Assembly (NCBI GenBank): GCA_027489135.1
Contig: JAIYAI010000307.1
Location: 1-8,297, forward strand
From: Acetobacteraceae bacterium
GTDB taxonomy: Bacteria; Pseudomonadota; Alphaproteobacteria; Acetobacterales; Acetobacteraceae
Length of the DNA: 8,297 nt
Direction: 5' to 3'
Shown here: positions 1 to 4,875 of the stretch, piece by piece
Layout of the letters: every line of letters starts with the position of its first letter
Position numbering within the stretch: position 1 is the stretch's first letter
The notes under the pieces: generated by a model
What the model was told of the DNA's origin: nothing
What the model saw: the letters and a program-made list of their open reading frames with translations, nothing else
Database searches by the model: none
Made by a program: the position numbers and the translations under genes

Positions 1-1383
1 GATCAGGTCCACGAAGCGGTGGAACAGGTAGTGGCTGTCCGTCGGGCCGGGCGAGGCTTCCGGGTGGTACTGCACGGAAAAGGCCGGGCGGTCCGTCGCC
101 GCCAGCCCCTCGTTCGAGCCGTCGAACAGCGAGACATGCGTGACCTTCGCCGTCGCCGGAAGGGTCTTCTCGTCCACCGCGAAGCCGTGGTTCTGGCTGG
201 TGATCTCGACCTTGCCGGTGGTGAGGTCCTTCACCGGCTGGTTGGCGCCGCGATGCCCGCGGTCGAGCTTGTAGGTCGAGGCCCCGAGTGCCCGACCCAG
301 CAACTGATGGCCGAGGCAGATGCCGAAGATCGGCACACCCTTGTCCAGAATCTCCCGGATCACCGGCACCGCGTATTCGCCCGTGGCCGCCGGGTCGCCG
401 GGACCGTTCGACAGGAAAACGCCATCGGGCTTGTGGCGCAGGATCTCCTCGGCGCTCGCCGTCGCCGGCACCACCGTCACGGCCAGCCCTGCCGAGGCGA
501 GGCAGCGCAGGATGTTGCGCTTCGCCCCGTAGTCCACGGCGACCACCTTGTATTTCGGCGCCGTCTGGCGGCCGAAGCCGGTCTGCCAGGCCCATTCGGT
601 CTCGTCCCAGTCATAGGACTGGCGGCAAGAGACCTCCTTCGCCAGATCCATGCCCTCGAGCCCCGGCCAGCCCTTGGCCTGCGCCCGCAACGCGTCGAGG
701 TCGAAGCGTCCGTCGGCCGGGAAGCACAGCACGCCGTTCGGTGCGCCGCCGTCGCGGATGCGGGCGGTCAGCGCGCGGGTGTCGAGGCCGCAGATGCCGG
801 GCACGCCATGGCTCTTCAGCCAGTCGTCGAGGTGCCGCGTGGCGCGGTAGTTGGCGGGCTCCGTCACGTCCTGCTTGACCACCAGGCCGCGGGCGGCGGG
901 GGTCACCGCCTCGATATCCTCGGGGTTGGCGCCGACATTGCCGATATGCGGGAAGGTGAAGGTGATGATCTGCCCGGCATAGGAGGGGTCGGTCAGCGTC
1001 TCCTGGTAGCCGGTCATGCCGGTGTTGAAGCAGACCTCGCCCACCGCCCCGGTCGCATGCGCACCGAAGCCGCGGCCCCACAGCACCGTCCCGTCGCCGA
1101 GCACCAGGCAGGCCGTCGCGCCCTCGGGCGCGCCGGACACCAACTGGCCCTCGGGAACCGCATCGGGCTGGGTCATGGGCATCGTCTCCGTCGTACCGTT
1201 GGTGGCGGGGCCGGGCAGGTCGGCCAGGGTCAAACCGGTCGCGGCCAGGATGGCGGGCCAGTGCTTGGCCGGGATGGCGCGGGCCTGGCGCCATTTCCGC
1301 ACCGCCTCCGTGCCGATGGCGCAACGCTGCGCCGCCGCCTCGGGCCCCCCGAGTAGCGCGATGATGTCTTCGACCGTCCGCAT
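1..1383 (-). CDS. carA: Carbamoyl-phosphate synthase small subunit CarA with N-terminal HTH extension (3' end cut by window)
   Basis: CarA hydrolyses glutamine and passes ammonia to CarB to make carbamoyl phosphate for arginine and pyrimidine synthesis in the cytoplasm. Read from ATG 1383 there are 461 codons with no stop, ending ...FHRFVDLI at the window edge; only a few C-terminal residues should be missing. The canonical CarA part starts at Met 70 (ATG 1176, MTQPDAVPEG). It shows CFNTGMTGYQETLTDPSYAG, SNGPGDP and the class I glutamine amidotransferase site GICLGHQ. Numbered from ATG 1176, the triad is Cys287, His371 and Glu373 (QYHPEAS), with the same Cys-to-His spacing of 84 as E. coli Cys269/His353. 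Residues 1-57 form a Cro/YdaS-like helix-turn-helix (LGGPEAAAQRCAIG / TEAVRKWRQA). Start choice: 1383 keeps the HTH domain but has no Shine-Dalgarno; 1176 gives an ordinary CarA, with GGAG 9 nt upstream. ATG 1182 is also possible. CarA identity is certain; the fused start is likely but unproven. Confidence 0.93.
   Translation of the reverse strand, partial: MRTVEDIIALLGGPEAAAQRCAIGTEAVRKWRQARAIPAKHWPAILAATGLTLADLPGPATNGTTETMPMTQPDAVPEGQLVSGAPEGATACLVLGDGTVLWGRGFGAHATGAVGEVCFNTGMTGYQETLTDPSYAGQIITFTFPHIGNVGANPEDIEAVTPAARGLVVKQDVTEPANYRATRHLDDWLKSHGVPGICGLDTRALTARIRDGGAPNGVLCFPADGRFDLDALRAQAKGWPGLEGMDLAKEVSCRQSYDWDETEWAWQTGFGRQTAPKYKVVAVDYGAKRNILRCLASAGLAVTVVPATASAEEILRHKPDGVFLSNGPGDPAATGEYAVPVIREILDKGVPIFGICLGHQLLGRALGASTYKLDRGHRGANQPVKDLTTGKVEITSQNHGFAVDEKTLPATAKVTHVSLFDGSNEGLAATDRPAFSVQYHPEASPGPTDSHYLFHRFVDLI
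1186..1189 (-). promoter_or_regulatory. Internal Shine-Dalgarno for the short CarA form
   Basis: On the minus strand GGAG lies 9 nt upstream of ATG 1176 and 3 nt upstream of ATG 1182. It could support separate translation of HTH-less CarA from the same message. The spacing favours ATG 1176. Confidence 0.45.
1213..1383 (-). other. Cro/YdaS-like helix-turn-helix domain fused in frame to CarA
   Basis: Codons 1-57 read from ATG 1383. The start MRTVEDIIALLGG is followed by a recognition-type bihelical unit, with helix 2 about EAAAQRCA, a turn at IGT, and helix 3 about EAVRKWRQA. Then come the IPAKHWPAI segment and LTLADLPGP. This pattern (LGGP, a helix with KWR, IPAxHW) is typical of short Cro/YdaS-like DNA-binding domains in alphaproteobacteria. 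From memory, NCBI describes a similar short domain as 'carph-isopro'; I could not check this. A Thr/Asn-rich linker (about residues 60-68) joins it to CarA. I checked base by base that no stop separates the two: 207 nt, exactly 69 codons, lie between ATG 1383 and ATG 1176. The DNA-binding role is inferred. Confidence 0.8.
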
Positions 1384-1390
1384 GGCGCCG

Positions 1391-1419
1391 GTTATCTGGG
1401 AAGTCTTTTCCCAGGGCAA
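1391..1419 (-). promoter_or_regulatory. Candidate carA promoter, leaderless
   Basis: On the minus strand a -35-like TTGCCC (1414-1419) and a -10-like GATAAC (1391-1396) are separated by exactly 17 nt. A start site 6-8 nt past the -10 falls at about 1383-1385, right on ATG 1383, so the message would be essentially leaderless. That fits the absence of a Shine-Dalgarno there. Each hexamer differs from the sigma-70 consensus at two positions. Confidence 0.5.
1396..1414. promoter_or_regulatory. Palindromic operator-like site 1 inside the carA promoter spacer
   Basis: CTGGGAAGTCTTTTCCCAG is a dyad with perfect 7-bp arms (CTGGGAA/TTCCCAG) around a 5-nt centre. It fills the spacer between the candidate -35 and -10 of carA, a classic repressor position. 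Its core GGGAA-N5-TTCCC recurs at 1435-1449. Confidence 0.6.
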
Positions 1420-1434
1420 GCGGATTCCGGGTTT

Positions 1435-1449
1435 GGGAAAAATCTTCCC
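1435..1449. promoter_or_regulatory. Palindromic operator-like site 2 between carA and yqeY
   Basis: GGGAAAAATCTTCCC has the same 5-bp arms and 5-nt centre as site 1. Read on this strand it matches the reverse complement of the site 1 core at 13 of 15 positions. The two centres (1405 and 1442) are 37 bp apart. It lies upstream of both divergent genes. Confidence 0.6.
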
Positions 1450-1475
1450 GGATGGCCCCGGCGGCGCCCGCCCCC

Positions 1476-1481
1476 TATATG
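1476..1481 (+). promoter_or_regulatory. Candidate yqeY -10 element
   Basis: TATATG stands out in a stretch of almost pure G+C, about 25 nt upstream of the yqeY start. No good -35 is visible 16-18 nt upstream (TGGCCC at 1453-1458 is poor). Transcription from here would give a leader of under 20 nt. If used, palindrome site 2 would be centred near -46. Confidence 0.35.
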
Positions 1482-1490
1482 CCGCCCCCG

Positions 1491-1496
1491 AAGGAG
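1491..1496 (+). promoter_or_regulatory. Shine-Dalgarno of yqeY
   Basis: AAGGAG lies 9 nt upstream of ATG 1506. It fixes that start over the upstream in-frame ATGs at 1452 and 1479. Confidence 0.7.
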
Positions 1497-1505
1497 ACAC
1501 GCGCC

Positions 1506-1970
1506 ATGGCCGATGATCTGCGCAGCCGCTTCACCGAGGCGATGAAGGAGTCGATGCGCGCCGGCGACGCCCCCCGCACCTCCACCATCCGCATGATCAT
1601 TGCCAAGCTGAAGGAAGTGGACATCGCCGCCCGCCCCTCCGGCGTGGACAAGGTGCCGGACGAGCAGGTGACGCAGATGCTCCGCGGCATGGTCAAGTCC
1701 CGGCGCGAGAGCGTCGACCTCTACCGCCAGGGCAACCGCCCCGAGCTGGCGGCGAAGGAGGAAGCCGAGATCGCCGTGATCGAGGCCTTTCTGCCGCAGC
1801 AGATGGATGCGGGCGCGATGGAGGCCGCGGTGAAGGCCGCGATCGCCGAGGCCGGCGCGGCCAGCGTCAAGGACATGGGCAAGGTCATGGCCATCCTGCG
1901 CGCCCAGCACGCCGCGACCATGGACCTGTCGAAGGCCGGGCCCATGGTGAAGGCTGCGCTCGGCGGTTGA
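1506..1970 (+). CDS. GatB/YqeY domain protein
   Basis: This is a 154-residue protein of the YqeY family. Members are homologous to the C-terminal tail domain of the tRNA amidotransferase subunit GatB and are thought to touch tRNA; the exact role of the free-standing protein is not settled. The sequence shows the family pattern. An N-terminal helical part has LRSRFTEAMKESMRAGD and RTSTIRMIIAKLKEVDIA. The middle has KSRRESVDLYRQGNRPELAAKEE and the hallmark EIAVIEAFLPQQM. The C-terminal part has VKDMGKVMAILRA ending MVKAALGG. The length is about normal for the family. No signal peptide or membrane segment is seen, so it should be cytoplasmic. It is divergent from carA (122 bp apart) and convergent with the RTX gene. 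In relatives it usually leads the dnaG-rpoD cluster, a link broken here. Confidence 0.93.
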   Translation: MADDLRSRFTEAMKESMRAGDAPRTSTIRMIIAKLKEVDIAARPSGVDKVPDEQVTQMLRGMVKSRRESVDLYRQGNRPELAAKEEAEIAVIEAFLPQQMDAGAMEAAVKAAIAEAGAASVKDMGKVMAILRAQHAATMDLSKAGPMVKAALGG

Positions 1971-1980
1971 GGCAGCCTCA
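1968..1980. other. Stop-to-stop palindrome between yqeY and the RTX gene
   Basis: TGAGGCAGCCTCA has 6-bp arms around one A. Its two outer ends are the TGA stop of yqeY and the TGA stop of the convergent RTX gene. The realistic hairpin is only 4 bp with a 5-nt loop, with no T tract on either side, so it is not a convincing terminator. No other terminator separates the genes, and their transcripts must overlap. Confidence 0.5.
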
Positions 1981-4674
1981 GCCGAAGGGGGAGGCCGGGT
2001 CGAGCAGCACCGGCCCCTCCGCCGGGCGGGCGTAGGCGCCGTACACTGCGGCGGCGTCCAGCGCGATGTCCGCCAGCAGCACCTTGTCGCCGTAGACGGT
2101 GATGGTGCCGAGCACGTCGCCGTCATGCGGCCCGCCGGGCTGGGCGCTGACCAGGCTGATGATGCTCTCCTTGATCGTGTCGCCATTCAGGTCGCGGTAG
2201 GCGATGCCGGAGACGGCGACGGTGTGGCCCGCGATCTCGATCCGGTCCCCGTCGCCCTTGCGGAAATCGGCGATCACGTCGTCGCCGATCCCCTCCACCC
2301 AGGTCGTGTGCGCCGGGCCGGCCGCGCCCACGACCGCCGCCCAGTCGATCGTACCGTCCGGCTTCAGCTTCGCCGCGACCACGGATGCCTGCGCGTTCAG
2401 CCAGAGTTCGAAGCGGAAGACGTCGCCCTCCGTCCCGCCCGCCAGCGTGTCGTTCGCCGGCAGGCCGAGCGGCGGCAGCACCGCGGACCCGCCGCCCGCC
2501 GGTGCGGGCTCCCCGGCGTCGGAGCGGCTGACCAGCCGGTCGCTGCCGCTGCTGCCGGCGAGAATGTCGGCGCCGAAGCCTCCCTCCAGCATGTCGGCTC
2601 CGCCCCCGCCCAGGAGCCGGTCGTCGCCCGACCCGCCGAGCAGGACATCGTCCTCGTCGCCGCCCACGAGCGTGTCATTGCCGGCGCCGCCGGCGATGCT
2701 GTCATTGCCGGAATAGCCCCAGAGGCTGTCATTGCCTTCATCGCCGGCCACGCGGTCGGCGCCGGTGCCGCCGTCGAGGCTGTCCTCGCCCTCGCCGCCG
2801 ACCAGCGCATCGTCGCCATCGCCGCCGGCTATGGTATCGAGGCCGGTGCCGCCGGCCGCGGTGTCGTTCCCGGCCTCGCCATGCAGGCTGTCGTTGCCGC
2901 CGCCGCCCTCGGCGGAATCGTTGCCCAGTCCGGCCCAGAGCGTGTCGTTGCCCTCGCCCCCGTCGATGCGATCGTTATCCTCGTCGCCGTCCAGCATGTC
3001 GTCGCCGGTACCACCGTCCATGGCATCCTTGCCGAGGCCACCCCAGGCCCGGTCGTTGCCCTCGCCGCCCCCGACGCGGTCGTTGCCCGCACCGCCGGAC
3101 AGATCGTCGGCATCCCCGCCACCCTCGAGGCTGTCGTCGCCCTTGCCGCCCGAAAGGCGATCGAGGCCCGCATCGCCGCGCAGGCTGTCCGCGCTGTCGC
3201 CACCCTCGAGGCTGTCGTTGCCGTCCCCGCCTTCGAGCGTATCAAGTCCGTAGCCACCATTGAGCTGATCGTTCCCGGCATCGCCGGAAAGGCGGTCCTC
3301 GCCGATCTGCCCGTCCAGGCTGTCGTTGCCGTTGCCGCCCTTGAGCTGGTCGTTGCCGACGCCACCCCAGGCCTGGTCGTCACCTCCGCCGCCGGAGATC
3401 TTGTCCTTGCCGTCCCAGCCGCTCAGCCGGTCGTTGCCGTCGCCGCCCGAGAGCTGGTCATTGCCGAGACCGCCATCGAGATCGTCATCGCCCAGACCCC
3501 CGTCGACCGCGTCGTTGCCGTCCCCGGCATCGACCCAGTCATTGCCGGCGCCGGCGTCGACGCTGTCATTCCCGGCCAGGGACCGGATGCCGTCGTCGCC
3601 GCCCGCGGCATGGATCGTGTCATCCTCCGCTCCCGTATCCAGCCAACGGCCGGCATCGCTGCCTTCCCACAGCAGCTTGTCGTTGAGGATGAGGTTCAGC
3701 CAGGTGGCGACGTCGCCGATATCCGCGTTGGCGTCGCCGTCCTCGTTGCGGAAGCGCCAGTCGATGATCTCGAAGCCCATGTGGTAGATGCCGTCGGCGA
3801 CGGTGTTCACGAGGTTGTCGCCGAGGAGGGTGGCGCGGGCGCCGTCGCCCTGCACGCTGTGGAAGCCGGTCTCCAGGCCTCCCTCGTCATCGCCATGCAG
3901 CGCCAGGAAGGCGTCGTAGCGGGCGGGCGTTGCGCGGAACCACGCGTTCAGCGCCACGATGTCGGCGGCATCGATCCGGCCGTCGGCATTGCCACCCGTC
4001 GCCTCCAGCCCCTGCAGGATCATCCGGTTCAGGCTGTTGGCGGCGCGCGCGCCCTCCATCAGCTGCGCACCGTCGGTCCAGGTGGCGAGGCCGCGGTCGG
4101 TCATGATGGTGTCGACGATGGCGTCGAGGCCGGTGCGCGTGTTCGAGGGATCGGCCAGGAAGTAGTCGAGCCACGCGGCGACGTCCCCGACCGTCGCATT
4201 GGCGTCGCCGTCCTCGTTGCGGAAGCGTCCGTCCACCACCTCGAAGCCGATGTGGTAGAGGCCGTCGGCGACGGTGTTGACCAGGTTGCGGCCCAGCATC
4301 GCGGTCCAGGCGCCGTCGCCCTGCACCAGGTGGAAGCCGGTCTCCTCGCCGTTCTCGTCGTCCCCGTGCAGCGCGACGAAGGCGTCGGTGCGGGCGGGCG
4401 TGGCGCGGAACCAGGCGTTCAGCGCCAGCACGTCGGCCACGTCGATGCGGCTGTCCGCGAGGAGGTCGAGACTGGTGACGCCGTCCAGGATCATGGTCGA
4501 CAGGCTGTTCGCGATCTGGGCGCCCGCCAGGATCTGCTCCCGCGGGATGCTGTTGCGCAGACCCTCGTCGAGCAGGATCTGGTCGACGATGACGTCGAGC
4601 CCGGACCGCGTGGTGCTCACGGCACTGCCGGGCACGGTGTCGAGGACGACAAGGGTCTGGAAGAGGCTGGCCAT
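1978..4674 (-). CDS. RTX-type calcium-binding protein, probable type I secretion substrate
   Basis: This 898-residue protein is probably extracellular or surface-associated. Residues 25-181 and 182-338 are two gapless copies of one module. Each carries EF-hand/dockerin-like acidic loops (NADGRIDAADIVALN, NEDGDANA) and the core ALHGDD..TGFH.VQGDGA...NLVNTVADG. Residues 348-716 are 41 consecutive nonapeptides of the GGxGNDxLx type, which form calcium-dependent parallel beta rolls. The C-terminal region resembles serralysin/type I secretion ends (GDVFRFE, DDVIADFRKGDGDRIEIAG). No Sec signal, membrane segment, protease, lipase or peroxidase motif is visible, so the function is unknown beyond calcium binding and likely export by an ABC-type type I system. 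None of the exporter genes is in the window. ATG 4674 is chosen because AGGAG lies 8 nt upstream; an upstream in-frame TTG at 4761 lacks such a site. It lies in reverse orientation between yqeY and dnaG. RTX class is near certain; substrate and role are unknown. Confidence 0.93.
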   Translation of the reverse strand: MASLFQTLVVLDTVPGSAVSTTRSGLDVIVDQILLDEGLRNSIPREQILAGAQIANSLSTMILDGVTSLDLLADSRIDVADVLALNAWFRATPARTDAFVALHGDDENGEETGFHLVQGDGAWTAMLGRNLVNTVADGLYHIGFEVVDGRFRNEDGDANATVGDVAAWLDYFLADPSNTRTGLDAIVDTIMTDRGLATWTDGAQLMEGARAANSLNRMILQGLEATGGNADGRIDAADIVALNAWFRATPARYDAFLALHGDDEGGLETGFHSVQGDGARATLLGDNLVNTVADGIYHMGFEIIDWRFRNEDGDANADIGDVATWLNLILNDKLLWEGSDAGRWLDTGAEDDTIHAAGGDDGIRSLAGNDSVDAGAGNDWVDAGDGNDAVDGGLGDDDLDGGLGNDQLSGGDGNDRLSGWDGKDKISGGGGDDQAWGGVGNDQLKGGNGNDSLDGQIGEDRLSGDAGNDQLNGGYGLDTLEGGDGNDSLEGGDSADSLRGDAGLDRLSGGKGDDSLEGGGDADDLSGGAGNDRVGGGEGNDRAWGGLGKDAMDGGTGDDMLDGDEDNDRIDGGEGNDTLWAGLGNDSAEGGGGNDSLHGEAGNDTAAGGTGLDTIAGGDGDDALVGGEGEDSLDGGTGADRVAGDEGNDSLWGYSGNDSIAGGAGNDTLVGGDEDDVLLGGSGDDRLLGGGGADMLEGGFGADILAGSSGSDRLVSRSDAGEPAPAGGGSAVLPPLGLPANDTLAGGTEGDVFRFELWLNAQASVVAAKLKPDGTIDWAAVVGAAGPAHTTWVEGIGDDVIADFRKGDGDRIEIAGHTVAVSGIAYRDLNGDTIKESIISLVSAQPGGPHDGDVLGTITVYGDKVLLADIALDAAAVYGAYARPAEGPVLLDPASPFG
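2527..3633 (-). repeat. 41 tandem RTX nonapeptide units (27-nt period)
   Basis: From GAEDDTIHA (codon 348) to SSGSDRLVS (codon 716) the protein splits into 41 nine-residue units with no insertion or deletion. The dominant form is G-x-G-N/D-D-x-L/I/V-x-G. Units 17, 20, 25 and 37 lose the third-position glycine (GDSADSLRG, GGDADDLSG, DEDNDRIDG, GDEDDVLLG). The DNA copies are well diverged. Confidence 0.93.
3661..4602 (-). repeat. Tandem duplication of a 157-codon calcium-binding module
   Basis: Two adjacent copies, about 4132-4602 and 3661-4131, align with a constant 471-nt offset and no gaps. Over the 101 residues from the RIDxAD loop onward I count 75 identities. Some DNA blocks are identical, for example the stretch starting at 3728 and at 4199. 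This points to a fairly recent internal duplication or gene conversion. Confidence 0.85.
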
Positions 4675-4682
4675 GGCTGGGG

Positions 4683-4687
4683 CTCCT
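4683..4687 (-). promoter_or_regulatory. Shine-Dalgarno of the RTX gene
   Basis: AGGAG on the minus strand, 8 nt upstream of ATG 4674. It decides this start over the upstream TTG. Confidence 0.7.
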
Positions 4688-4701
4688 GCTCGGCGGTCGG
4701 G

Positions 4702-4715
4702 GCCCGGTGCCGGGC
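4702..4715 (-). other. GC-rich hairpin in the RTX gene leader
   Basis: GCCCGG-CA-CCGGGC on the minus strand can fold as a 5-bp stem with a 4-nt loop. It lies about 14 nt upstream of the Shine-Dalgarno. The overlapping GTGCCGGGCAC offers an alternative fold. There is no T tract, so it is a leader structure at most. Confidence 0.35.
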
Positions 4716-4737
4716 ACGGAGCCTCACTCACGCGCGA

Positions 4738-4771
4738 ATGAATTGTCAGTCTTGCAACCAATAGTATTCAT
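4738..4771. promoter_or_regulatory. AT-richer dyad in the RTX/dnaG divergent spacer
   Basis: ATGAATTG (4738-4745) faces CAAT (4759-4762) and ATTCAT (4766-4771), an interrupted inverted repeat around the small palindrome TTGCAA (4752-4757). It is the lowest-GC patch in the 201-bp spacer and the most likely promoter/operator site. TTGTCA (4743-4748) matches the -35 consensus at 5 of 6 positions on the plus strand, but no good -10 follows (TATTCA at 4765-4770 is weak). I could not assign promoters confidently. The rest of the spacer, about 4772-4875, shows nothing else clear. Confidence 0.35.
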
Positions 4772-4875
4772 ACCGGCTTCAGTTCCGATCATCGAGTCGC
4801 GAACTGGCTTGTTCCGCTTCCGCGTCGTCCAGCGGCTGACGACGGAGCCGCGCATGGGCTATGACCCGGTGGCCC

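Noticed and set aside
611..1324. 237-codon minus-strand frame overlapping carA in another phase
   Set aside because: Arg/Pro-rich out-of-frame translation of carA with no motif.
19..1356. 445-codon open frame on the plus strand opposite carA
   Set aside because: Arg/Gly/Ala-rich nonsense protein without recognisable motifs; the minus strand encodes CarA with its full catalytic triad.
1392..2186. 264-codon minus-strand frame across yqeY and the carA upstream region
   Set aside because: Antisense shadow; yqeY on the plus strand has family motifs and a good ribosome site.
2527..3633. 27-nt periodic array as a possible CRISPR or non-coding satellite
   Set aside because: The repeats are degenerate, contiguous and in frame, and they encode RTX nonapeptides; there is no repeat-spacer pattern.
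4675..4761. 29-residue N-terminal extension of the RTX protein from TTG 4761
   Set aside because: TTG start without a Shine-Dalgarno, no signal peptide in the extra residues, and a good AGGAG site in front of ATG 4674.
2125..4764. Very long open frame (879 codons) on the plus strand opposite the RTX gene
   Set aside because: It is the mirror of a high-GC repeat gene that lacks reverse-strand stops. The product is a monotone Ala/Val-rich repeat, and the opposite strand has clear RTX motifs and a Shine-Dalgarno.
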